Source of the DNA: Comchoanobacter sp040266255
Lineage (GTDB): Bacteria > Pseudomonadota > Gammaproteobacteria > Comchoanobacterales > Comchoanobacteraceae
NCBI GenBank assembly: GCA_040266255.1
Contig: JBDQEV010000007.1
Location: 1-45,071, forward strand
Reading direction: 5' to 3'
DNA length: 45,071 nt
Part shown: positions 7,046 through 14,962 of the stretch, in pieces
How positions within the stretch are numbered: the first letter of the stretch is position 1
Layout of the letters: each line of letters begins with the position of its first letter
Notes under the pieces: model-generated
Seen by the model: the letters and a program-made list of their open reading frames with translations, nothing else
Databases searched by the model: none
What the model was told of the DNA's origin: nothing
Program-made: the position numbers and the translations under genes

Positions 7046-8540
7046 ATTTGAAATTACGACGATCACTATCTACCTCTTCAGAAGCCTCACATTTATTTAC
7101 TCTATTAACCTTAGGGCATGCTCCTCCCATTGGTTCAAACATACCTGGAGTTTGAAGCGTCCTACCATCACTAGTTTCACCTCTTCCTTGTCCTGCTGAT
7201 ACAAGCCTCTTCATAGAACCTTCTAAACGTAGCTTATGTTCACCCTCTAGATCAGGTAAGTTTTCTAATATCTCATTAATTACCTTTAGCTTTGGATCAG
7301 GCGCACTAGCTATAGTTTCTAATAAATGATCAATCAGATCTAGCTTGTCTGACACCATGCCTGCTTCAAATAACAATAAACACGGGCCCTCTTCACCTTC
7401 TTCATTTAACCCTAATGTACATATTCCACCTTGATAGAATGGGTAGTAGCACCCATCAGCACACTTAACTAAAAAGCAACCCCCCGTGATATTACCGATA
7501 ACTTTTGGTTGATGCTCAGCAAAACTCGCAAAAACCGTTTTTTCATCTTCAAGAGGTTGCAAAGCTAGAAAATGCTGTCTAACAATTACGGGTGGTAAAG
7601 CTACCTCATCTCCACCCAGTGTAGAAAAGCCTGCTTCTAAAGCTCTCTTTACTTGTCTGGTTTTATCTATAGCTGCTAATAGAGGACCATTACCTGCTGC
7701 ACTGACTATAGCTTCTAATTCTGGTGGATAAAACACATGTGTAAGGCCTACACAATCATCAAATACAGACTTACCAATCTTAGTTAAGCCTTCGGGAAGA
7801 ACTAACGGTCCTGTTAAACCACTGCAATAAGAAAATGCTTTCTTACCAATCTGAGTTACGCCTGGAGGGAGGGCTAGCTGCCCTGTTAAGCCAGTGCAAT
7901 TATAAAATGCTTTCTTACCAATCTGAGTTACGCCAGGAGGGAGATCTAGCTGTCCTGTTAAACCACTGCAACTACTAAATACACCCTCACCAATCTTAGT
8001 TAAGCCAGGAGGGAGATCTAGCTGTCCTGTTAAACCAGTGCAATCATTAAACGCCCAATCACCAATCTTAGTTAAGCCTGCTGGAAAAGCTACTGCTGTT
8101 AAACCACTGCAGTCTTCAAATGTATCTGTGCCAATCTCAGTCACACTATCTGGAATAACTAGCTTACCTGTTAAACCTCTGCAATTATAAAATGCACCCT
8201 CACCAATCTTAGTTAAGCTTTGGGGAAGATCTAGCTGCCCTGTTAAACCACTGCAACCCTCAAATGCTGCATTAGCAATTTCAGTTAAACCTGCTGGAAA
8301 GGCTGCTGCTGTTAAACTAGTGCAACAAGAAAATGCTTCATCAGCAATTCCAGTTAAACCTGCTGGAAAATCTACCCCTGTTAAAGCACTGCAATCCCTA
8401 AATACACACTCACCAATCTTTGTTATACCCTCATTCTCGGGTATCACAAGCTCTTTCATACCTTCAGCAATTTTAGCTTTAGTCAGCACACCCGCTTCAA
8501 TGTAAAACACTCCACACTCATTACTTACCTCTCTAACCAT
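7029..8540 (-). CDS. BspA-type leucine-rich repeat protein
   Basis: A 503 aa protein with about ten LRR_5 units of 23-26 residues between residues 25 and 270, pattern LP-x-G-hydrophobic-T-x-IG-x-x-AF-x-x-C-x-GLTG, for example LDLPPGLTKIGEGVFSSCSG. The Cys in F-x-x-C is present in all units. Residues about 280-503 form an unrecognised C-terminal domain with a Cys/Tyr-rich stretch (CADGCYYPFYQGG) and a basic end. No signal peptide is visible. BspA-type LRRs mediate protein binding, and in host-associated bacteria such proteins are surface adhesins or effectors. It lies alone between prfB and lysS, flanked by copies of its own ends, with a weak ribosome binding site at ATG 8540. Confidence 0.85.
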   Translation of the reverse strand: MVREVSNECGVFYIEAGVLTKAKIAEGMKELVIPENEGITKIGECVFRDCSALTGVDFPAGLTGIADEAFSCCTSLTAAAFPAGLTEIANAAFEGCSGLTGQLDLPQSLTKIGEGAFYNCRGLTGKLVIPDSVTEIGTDTFEDCSGLTAVAFPAGLTKIGDWAFNDCTGLTGQLDLPPGLTKIGEGVFSSCSGLTGQLDLPPGVTQIGKKAFYNCTGLTGQLALPPGVTQIGKKAFSYCSGLTGPLVLPEGLTKIGKSVFDDCVGLTHVFYPPELEAIVSAAGNGPLLAAIDKTRQVKRALEAGFSTLGGDEVALPPVIVRQHFLALQPLEDEKTVFASFAEHQPKVIGNITGGCFLVKCADGCYYPFYQGGICTLGLNEEGEEGPCLLLFEAGMVSDKLDLIDHLLETIASAPDPKLKVINEILENLPDLEGEHKLRLEGSMKRLVSAGQGRGETSDGRTLQTPGMFEPMGGACPKVNRVNKCEASEEVDSDRRNFKYVRRL

Positions 8541-8588
8541 AATTGCTTACCATTTTTTTACACATATAATTTATGATCTTCTTACACG
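8506..8588. repeat. LRR-flank repeat B, containing the functional LRR start
   Basis: Counterpart of 6964-7045. It includes the first codons of the LRR gene (minus strand) and about 48 bp upstream. In that upstream part the sequence corresponds to the 3' coding end of the LRR gene in copy A, so it is the relic of a neighbouring gene's tail. Confidence 0.75.
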
Positions 8589-8691
8589 TTTACTATCACT
8601 TCCTCTCCCTTCAGGACACATAGCTATGATGTCATATTTATATACTCTTAAGGCTATATAGCTGTGCTAATTAGTCAAATTTGATTGCCAC

Positions 8692-8740
8692 TTTAAAATA
8701 ACTAAGTAGCAAAGCGGGAGAGATCCTGCTTCTTTTTTAT
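8692..8740. repeat. Terminator-bearing repeat, copy 2 (orphan terminator)
   Basis: Diverged copy of 6731-6779. AGCGGGA (8713-8719) pairs with TCCTGCT (8724-8730), including one G-U pair, and is followed by TCTTTTTT on the plus strand. No plus-strand gene lies immediately upstream, so the terminator has nothing to terminate and marks a duplication edge. Confidence 0.65.
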
Positions 8741-8780
8741 GACTACAGAAAACTTTATCAAAAATGATTAACGATAAATT

Positions 8781-9888
8781 TTAATCGGAATCTAAAGCAC
8801 CGCTCTGGAGACTTGCACGTATGAACACATCAATTTCACCATCAAGTACAGATTGAGTATGACCAACCTCTACCCCAGTTCTTAAATCTTTGATTCTAGA
8901 CTGATCTAGAACATAAGAGCGAATTTGTTGCCCCCAAGTAATATCATCCTTGTTTTCTTCAAGCGACTGCTTTTCTTCCTGCTGCTTTTCTTGTGCTAAC
9001 TGATAAAGCTTAGCTGACAACTGTTTTAACGCGCTGGCTTTATTTTTATGCTGTGAGCGCTCTGCCTGACACTGAACCACCACACCAGTTGGTATATGCG
9101 TAATCCTAACAGCTGAGTCGGTTGTATTGACGTGCTGACCACCTGCCCCACTAGCACGATAGGTATCAATGCGCAGATCTGCTGGATTAACATCCTCTGC
9201 CGCTATATCATCAACTTCAGGATAAATAAACACAGATGCAAAAGATGTATGTCTTCGATTACCACTGTCAAATGGTGACTTTCTCACTAAACGATGTACT
9301 CCACTTTCAGTACGCAACCACCCATAAGCATACGGGCCTGAAATTAATAAAGTCGCATTTCTAATACCAGCAACATCCCCATCCATAATTTGAGTGATAC
9401 TTACTTCAAAATCGTGCTTTTCAGCCCAGCGAATATACATTCTAAGCAACATTTGCGCCCAGTCCTGAGCCTCAGTCCCACCCGAACCAGACTGAATATC
9501 TATATACGCATTACTCATATCATGCTTTTCTTGGAAAAAGCGCTGAACTTGCAACTCATGAGCTGCAGCATGAATCAATTTAGCTTCCGCTTCTAGCTCT
9601 TTAAGTGCACTGGAGTCTGAATCTGAGATAGCAAGCTCCAACAACCCTTCAGCAATTTCGATACGATCGGTTAAGTCTTCAAGTGAGGAAAGCAAATGCT
9701 TTATCTGTTTGTTTTCGGCAGTTGCTGCCTTGACTTTTGCAGGCTCTTTCCAACCATCTGGATCTTCTATAATCTCTTGTGTTGAAATGATACGAGCGTT
9801 TAGATGATCAAAGTCAAAGATACCCCCTGAGCTCAGTTAGAACTCTGGATGAGTCTTTTAGATGTTCAGATGTATCAAGCTGGCTCAT
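8781..9888 (-). CDS. prfB: Peptide chain release factor 2, programmed +1 frameshift
   Basis: RF2 ends translation at UGA and UAA. The gene is in two frames: 24 codons from ATG 9888 (MSQLDTSEHLKDSS to LRGYL) to an in-frame TGA at 9816-9814, then +1 from GAC 9815 to the stop at 8781, giving about 368 aa (E. coli 365). The SPF anticodon-like motif is in LVRKSPFDSGNRRHTSFA and the catalytic GGQ in GAGGQHVNTTDSAVRI. The frameshift makes RF2 synthesis self-regulating. A tRNA-Lys gene lies 27 bp upstream on the same strand, and lysS, usually the next gene, is about 3 kb downstream. Confidence 0.97.
9813..9828 (-). promoter_or_regulatory. prfB: prfB programmed frameshift site
   Basis: On the minus strand the sequence reads AGGGGGTATCTTTGAC. 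The internal Shine-Dalgarno-like AGGGGG lies three bases upstream of the CTT-TGA-C slip site, exactly as in the conserved RF2 autoregulation element. When RF2 is scarce the ribosome slips +1 at CTT and makes full-length RF2. Confidence 0.95.
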
Positions 9889-9914
9889 AGTGAATTGAAT
9901 TCAAATATTACAAT

Positions 9915-9987
9915 TGGGTCGTGTGCGACTCGAACGCACGACCAGCGGATTAAAAGTCCGATGCTCTACCGACTGAGCTAACGACCC
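9915..9987 (-). tRNA. tRNA-Lys (anticodon TTT)
   Basis: Cloverleaf on the minus strand: acceptor GGGTCGT pairs with ACGACCC, D-arm TTAGCTCAGTCGGTAGAGCA, anticodon loop ACTTTTAAT with anticodon TTT, T-arm GTTCGAGTC. It is 73 nt including the discriminator A. The CCA end is not encoded, so it must be added enzymatically. The position just upstream of prfB, with lysS formerly next, makes a lysine-translation cluster. Confidence 0.95.
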
Positions 9988-9999
9988 AAATTCAATGCA

Positions 10000-10028
10000 A
10001 TTCTACTGATATTTTTTCAAAAGATCAA
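10000..10028 (-). promoter_or_regulatory. Promoter of tRNA-Lys (and prfB)
   Basis: On the minus strand TTGATC (10028-10023) and TAGAAT (10005-10000) are separated by 17 bases, placing the transcript start just before the tRNA 5' end at 9987. The short tRNA-prfB gap without a clear terminator suggests read-through into prfB. Confidence 0.55.
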
Positions 10029-10085
10029 ATTATTTCGAAAAAATATACCAATATTTATTCAAGTAGATTACAATCAAGATCATAT

Positions 10086-11384
10086 ATGGATGAAATGATG
10101 CATACCTCGAGACTGATTAAGATATTTTTCATACTTTTAATCTCAACTATTTCATATAGTAAGTCTATCATTTCTATCAGTATTGATGCGCCAATCACCC
10201 CTCCTGTACTATCGTATATCCAAAACGCAATCCAACAAGCAGAAGAAAGTAATGCTGAAGCATTAATTATTGAGCTTGACACACCTGGTGGGCTATTAAC
10301 CACAACACGTGATATTGGCCAAAGTATTTTAACCAGTCGAGTTCCAGTGATCACTTACGTTAGCCCTCAGGGATCTAGAGCTGCTAGTGCTGGCACATTT
10401 ATTCTATATGCATCACACCTTGCAGTCATGTCTCCAGGGACACACCTTGGGTCTGCAACACCTGTTTCTTTAGGTGAGAATAATGAGCAATCACAAGCCA
10501 TGGAAAACAAAATCCTCAATGATAGTCTTGCCTATATTGAATCTTTAGCACAATACCACGACAGAAATGAAGCGTTTGCAAGAGATGCTGTAAAAAATGG
10601 TGTAAGCATTACTGCAAATGAAGCTGAACGCGCAGGTGTGATTAACTTTATTGCAACCGATATGACTGATCTCATCAAAAAAGCGGACGGTGCCAGAGTA
10701 AGAATGCAAAGTGGTGTTCAAACTTTAAGCACCTCAGGTGCTAAAATTATTACTGCAGAGCAGAGCCTCAAGGATAGAATTTTAATCACAATCACTGACC
10801 CTAGCATTGCCTACCTAATGCTAATGGCTGGCATTTATGGCTTACTGATTGAACTCTTCAACCCTGGTAGCATATTCCCTGGCGTATTGGGTGCAATTTG
10901 TTTACTTATTGCCAGCTATAGTTTACAAATCATTCCTATCAACTATGCTGGACTTGGTCTGATTATCTTAGGCAGTGCCTTTTTAATTGCTGAGGCATTT
11001 ATACCCAGCTTTGGGCTATTAGGTATAGCAGGCATTATTGCAATGATTATTGGAGGGTTCTTTATCTTTCAAGTACCTAACTGGGCAGCACCAGACCTAT
11101 GGTTTATGCTCAGCATTTTAACTCTCTTCTTGCTAGGCATCATTTTACTTGCACGTATTAGTTTAAAGGCACATACCAATCAGCCAGTATCTGGCGTTGA
11201 AGCACTAATTGGCCTTAAAGGCAAAGTGCTTAATCAAAATGGATTAGACTATGAGGTCTTAGTTGAAGGAGAGATTTGGCTTGCAACATCTGATATTCCT
11301 TTAACTATTGGGCAATCTATATTCATCGAAGAAGTCAACGGACTAAGGCTTCATGTTAAATCAGCGGAGATAGAAAATGAGTGA
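10086..11384 (+). CDS. nfeD: NfeD-family membrane serine protease (ClpP class)
   Basis: A 432 aa protein with a signal-like N-terminus, a ClpP-class protease domain and a C-terminal membrane part with an OB-like NfeD tail. The protease half shows IELDTPGGLLTTTRDI, SRAASAGTFILYASH with the likely catalytic Ser, MSPGTHLGSATPV, and a candidate catalytic Lys in AVKNGVSI. Four to five membrane helices cover about residues 235-350 and the tail is residues 360-430. The family cleaves stomatin-like proteins in membranes. It overlaps the slipin gene by 8 bp, the classical nfeD-stomatin pair. ATG 10098 is an alternative start. Confidence 0.9.
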   Translation: MDEMMHTSRLIKIFFILLISTISYSKSIISISIDAPITPPVLSYIQNAIQQAEESNAEALIIELDTPGGLLTTTRDIGQSILTSRVPVITYVSPQGSRAASAGTFILYASHLAVMSPGTHLGSATPVSLGENNEQSQAMENKILNDSLAYIESLAQYHDRNEAFARDAVKNGVSITANEAERAGVINFIATDMTDLIKKADGARVRMQSGVQTLSTSGAKIITAEQSLKDRILITITDPSIAYLMLMAGIYGLLIELFNPGSIFPGVLGAICLLIASYSLQIIPINYAGLGLIILGSAFLIAEAFIPSFGLLGIAGIIAMIIGGFFIFQVPNWAAPDLWFMLSILTLFLLGIILLARISLKAHTNQPVSGVEALIGLKGKVLNQNGLDYEVLVEGEIWLATSDIPLTIGQSIFIEEVNGLRLHVKSAEIENE

Positions 11385-12138
11385 AATTAAATTATTAAGT
11401 TTTTTAACGTTTGCGTTTATATTATTTATGTTCTTATCTACTTTCATCAAAATATTGAAAGAGTATGAACGAGGCGTTGTATTCATGCTTGGAAGATATT
11501 GGAAGGTAAAAGGACCTGGGCTTGTAATCTTAATACCATTTGTGCAAACAATGACACGTATCGAACTTAGAACCATGGTCATGGATGTACCTACACAAGA
11601 TGTAATCAGTAAGGATAATATATCAACTCGTGTCAATGCAGTTGTATATTTTAAAGTCTTAGATCCAAAAAAAGCTATCATTCAAGTCGCAAACTTTATT
11701 GAGGCAACTGGACAGCTTGCACAAACAACGCTACGCTCTGTTTTAGGTGAACATGAACTAGACGAAATGCTCTCCCAAAGAGAACAACTAAACTCAAGAC
11801 TTAGAAACATCCTAGATGAACAAACTGACTGCTGGGGAATAAAGGTCACTCAAGTGGAAATAAAAGATGTAGATATCGATGAATCTATGCGTAGAGCCAT
11901 TGCGAAGCAAGCAGAAGCAGAGCGCGAACGCAGAGCAAAAGTTATTCATGCTGATGGTGAGCTTCAAGCAGCAACAAAGCTAACCGAGGCCGCTAAGATT
12001 CTTGCAGAGTCACCTGCAGCAATCCAGCTAAGGTATTTAGAAACTCTAAATAATATTGCTGGTGATAACAGTAATACTATTGTTTTCCCACTCCCTATGA
12101 ATCTAATCAATAAACTGACCGAGGATAGCAATGTATAA
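11377..12138 (+). CDS. Slipin / stomatin-like SPFH protein
   Basis: A 253 aa SPFH (prohibitin/stomatin) protein. One N-terminal membrane helix (about residues 5-25) is followed by the SPFH domain: EYERGVVFMLGRYWKVKGPG, RIELRTMVMDVPTQDVISKD, and the C-terminal coiled coil RRAIAKQAEAERERRAKVIH. Such proteins form oligomeric membrane microdomains and partner with NfeD proteases, whose gene is directly upstream and overlapping. The next gene also overlaps by 8 bp, so all are translated from one transcript. Confidence 0.93.
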   Translation: MSEIKLLSFLTFAFILFMFLSTFIKILKEYERGVVFMLGRYWKVKGPGLVILIPFVQTMTRIELRTMVMDVPTQDVISKDNISTRVNAVVYFKVLDPKKAIIQVANFIEATGQLAQTTLRSVLGEHELDEMLSQREQLNSRLRNILDEQTDCWGIKVTQVEIKDVDIDESMRRAIAKQAEAERERRAKVIHADGELQAATKLTEAAKILAESPAAIQLRYLETLNNIAGDNSNTIVFPLPMNLINKLTEDSNV

Positions 12139-13060
12139 GTTCATCTTTTTTACTACATTAATAACAGCATCTTATGCCAACATTCCTAATCTCGCACCTA
12201 TCGGAGCTGATGATTTAGAAACGATTGAAAGCACAATCAATATTGATAGCCAATTTGATAAAATCAGCATAGATGGTAATATTCAAGTGGAAATATCTAG
12301 CGGAGGACCGGTTTCATTAACTAGCATCAGCCCGCAAAATAGCGCTGATTTTCTTTATACTGAAGTTAAAGACAACACGCTATACATTGCTGAAAAAAAA
12401 CCTTCTGCAAGTTGGTCTAAATTTTTCAACTGGCGCAAGTCTGATGATATGAAAAACACCAAACTTATCCTAACATTACCTCAGCTACGCTCACTAAGAA
12501 TGCATAGCATGAGCTATGCTATCATCAAAGATCCTTTTGAACTTGAAACCATTGTTTTATCTGGCGCAAGCAAGCTGCATATAGAGCCCAACATTAGTAC
12601 GCCACAGCTTTCTATCAAGCTCCGTGGTTTCAGCCGTATGACTACAGCCAATATCAACACTATTGGTCTCGAAATAATGCAATCTGATATGTCCACATTT
12701 AATAGCGCAGATATCACTACAAAACTCTTTTCATCAAGATCCCATGACCAATGCTTACAACATATCTCAAATTTAAGCAGTGAAAAGATTAAAACATTTC
12801 TTACCGGCCAAGGCCGAACTGAAGTCGATAAAGTTTCATCAGATTCACTAGAAGTAAGTTTAGATGGTGCAGCAATCTATAGAGCACAGCAAATCCGAAC
12901 CAAACTTCTTGAGGCACATATGTCTGGATCAAGCCAGTTAAGAGTAAGCCAAGGAAGCGCAAAACAATCAAAATTAGTCTCACACAATCATTCAAATTAT
13001 AGTTTTGGCAGCTTCACACCTGGAGTTGTTATTGAAATTGATACAACCCGTGACAGATAA
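12131..13060 (+). CDS. Exported GIN-domain (DUF2807) protein
   Basis: A 309 aa protein with a signal peptide (MYKFIFFTTLITASYA, cleavage near residue 16). The rest is beta-rich: FDKISIDGNIQVEISSGGPV, LYIAEKKP, LILTLPQLRSLRMHSMSYA, then many short strands with repeated Ser/Gly turns. This fits the GIN domain (DUF2807, called an autotransporter adhesin head in Pfam), which folds as a beta-helix and is found in periplasmic or surface proteins. It belongs to the nfeD-slipin transcript. Its function is not known; placement suggests an envelope role. Confidence 0.75.
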   Translation: MYKFIFFTTLITASYANIPNLAPIGADDLETIESTINIDSQFDKISIDGNIQVEISSGGPVSLTSISPQNSADFLYTEVKDNTLYIAEKKPSASWSKFFNWRKSDDMKNTKLILTLPQLRSLRMHSMSYAIIKDPFELETIVLSGASKLHIEPNISTPQLSIKLRGFSRMTTANINTIGLEIMQSDMSTFNSADITTKLFSSRSHDQCLQHISNLSSEKIKTFLTGQGRTEVDKVSSDSLEVSLDGAAIYRAQQIRTKLLEAHMSGSSQLRVSQGSAKQSKLVSHNHSNYSFGSFTPGVVIEIDTTRDR

Positions 13061-13826
13061 GCTTAAAATCGTTTCTATCAACGTCAATGGTATTCGTAGT
13101 GCATTGCGAAAAGGCTTTGCAGAAAAAATGAAAGAGATTGACCCTGATGTTATTTGTATCCAAGAAACTAAAGCACAAATTGCAAAACTGAAACCCTCTG
13201 AGTTTTCTATAGATGGCTATCATTTTATCTCTACATGTGCTGAGAAACCAGGCTATAGTGGCGTCGGGATTTATAGCAAACAAAAACCCTCGCATATTGA
13301 AACATCCATTGGACTGCCTTGGGCTGACGCTGAGGGCCGACTAATACAGTGCCAGATCCATGGCACTACTATAGCCTCTATCTATCTCCCCTCTGGCACG
13401 AGCGGCCCCCATAGACAAAAACTTAAATACGATATGATGACGCACTTTGAAAAGATTTTACAATCCAATCTTAGTAAGCCCATCATTTATTGCGGTGACT
13501 TTAATATTGCGCATACTAGTTTAGATATCAAAAGAGATAAAGCCAATGAGAATAACTCTGGATACCTGCCTGAAGAAAGAAACTGGATCAGATCAATCTT
13601 GAATCTTGGGTATATTGATACTTTTAGAGAACTTCACCCTACCAAAGAGCAGTATACCTGGTGGACTTATCGTGCTGGGGCTCGGCAAAAAAATATTGGC
13701 TGGAGGATTGACTATCAATTAGCCTCGCCATGTATCAAAGACAAACTCATTGACGCATATGTTATCTCTGAGCCAGTCCTATCTGACCACGCCATTTTAG
13801 TCCATAGTTATGTATTACAAAAGTGA
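13050..13826 (+). CDS. xthA: Exodeoxyribonuclease III (AP endonuclease)
   Basis: Base-excision repair enzyme that cuts at abasic sites and trims 3' ends. From GTG 13050 it is 258 aa. Catalytic motifs of the endonuclease/exonuclease/phosphatase fold are present: ISINVNGIRSAL-type start (IVSINVNGIRSALRKG), CIQETKAQ with the metal-binding Glu, YCGDFNIAHTSLD, the WWTYRAGARQKNIGWRIDYQ stretch and the final SDHAILV Asp-His. The start overlaps the end of the GIN gene by 11 bp. The 3' end overlaps the convergent transporter gene by 65 bp. Confidence 0.95.
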   Translation: MTDKLKIVSINVNGIRSALRKGFAEKMKEIDPDVICIQETKAQIAKLKPSEFSIDGYHFISTCAEKPGYSGVGIYSKQKPSHIETSIGLPWADAEGRLIQCQIHGTTIASIYLPSGTSGPHRQKLKYDMMTHFEKILQSNLSKPIIYCGDFNIAHTSLDIKRDKANENNSGYLPEERNWIRSILNLGYIDTFRELHPTKEQYTWWTYRAGARQKNIGWRIDYQLASPCIKDKLIDAYVISEPVLSDHAILVHSYVLQK

Positions 13827-14865
13827 TCAGAGATAATACAAATAATACAACCCCGAGTGCCACGACTTTAATTTCATACCTAGAAATAACATAAATCGTA
13901 GCAATCCAGAAAACATGACATATCGCCATTACTCTTCCTAATTTGCTACAACTTAACAAACCCGTTAACTTCTCACTCAAGTGACACATTAATCTTGGCA
14001 GAAGATTAGTCATTGCAAGCACTAAACTCATAGCCAGCCAATACTGAATGCTTACTGTATACACTAAACCCAGAGTTAATATGCAGCTTAAAGTAGCCCC
14101 ATGTAAAACGTAGCTTGTCTTTAACCTACTACTGAGGCTTACTAAGCCTCCTATCAATAAAAATAGATTGAATATGTACACTTCCCCTGTCGCTGCACCA
14201 CTACCTTCTGTCAAGATTTTCTCTAACGTATACGTCCATAATACTACCGGCAGAAATAGCACCCCCCAATAAACTGAAACGCTAGTACTATTTATACCCT
14301 CACTCAGATTGATCGTTAGCATACTGCTTTTAGCATTATATTTATAACTTCTGATCAATAGCATGATCAGCACAAAAATAATTCCCATTAAAATATGATT
14401 CAAACCATAGTATGCGTTCCACTCTGCAATCATATGAGCAAATAACATAGGCAAAAAAGTGACACACCAATACCCAGCAATGACCATCTTCTTTTTAAAT
14501 ACACTTTGTTGATCAAAAATTCTCCAGAGACACAGCATCTCTGCTCCTGCTGCAAACAAACCAAGCACAAGTAGCGCGTTTTTCCCCACAAATAAATAAC
14601 CAGAAACGCCTATTAGCCCCAGTATAATGATCATACGGTAAGCGATTTCTTCGCAACAATGATCCATCAAGCGTCCTATCGCAACAAACCCAATGGCCAT
14701 CCCTAATAAAAACAGTTGACTCATCAGATGGTACTGGAAAATACTATACTGTCCAAAATGAATAGCACTACTCAAGCCTAGCACAATAGGCATCACTTTT
14801 AAGCAATTTGCAGTAAATAATAAGAGCCAGTTTTCAAGTTTTTCAAGCACACAAAGCTCCATCAT
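13762..14865 (-). CDS. MFS-like multi-pass membrane transporter
   Basis: A 367 aa protein made almost entirely of hydrophobic helices (about 11-12). Residues 52-70 (LLGMAIGFVAIGRLMDHC) resemble the loop 2-3 motif of Bcr/CflA-type major facilitator transporters, with the usual D-R-x-G-R-R degraded. Charged residues between helices are few. The substrate cannot be predicted. ATG 14865 or the adjacent 14862 is the likely start. The last 65 bp overlap xthA on the opposite strand, so the C-terminus could be an extension acquired by loss of an earlier stop. Confidence 0.6.
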   Translation of the reverse strand: MMELCVLEKLENWLLLFTANCLKVMPIVLGLSSAIHFGQYSIFQYHLMSQLFLLGMAIGFVAIGRLMDHCCEEIAYRMIIILGLIGVSGYLFVGKNALLVLGLFAAGAEMLCLWRIFDQQSVFKKKMVIAGYWCVTFLPMLFAHMIAEWNAYYGLNHILMGIIFVLIMLLIRSYKYNAKSSMLTINLSEGINSTSVSVYWGVLFLPVVLWTYTLEKILTEGSGAATGEVYIFNLFLLIGGLVSLSSRLKTSYVLHGATLSCILTLGLVYTVSIQYWLAMSLVLAMTNLLPRLMCHLSEKLTGLLSCSKLGRVMAICHVFWIATIYVISRYEIKVVALGVVLFVLSLITFVIHNYGLKWRGQIGLAQR

Positions 14866-14962
14866 TCCAATACATCATGATAACAAACCTATTCCAAGTT
14901 CACTAGTCTTGAAGTTTTGAGAAAAAAAAATTACATTAAAGATAAGTTAATATAATTTTAAT

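Noticed and set aside
8713..8738. Hairpin as a terminator for the minus-strand prfB or LRR gene
   Set aside because: The T-run follows only on the plus strand; on the minus strand the stem is followed by mixed sequence.
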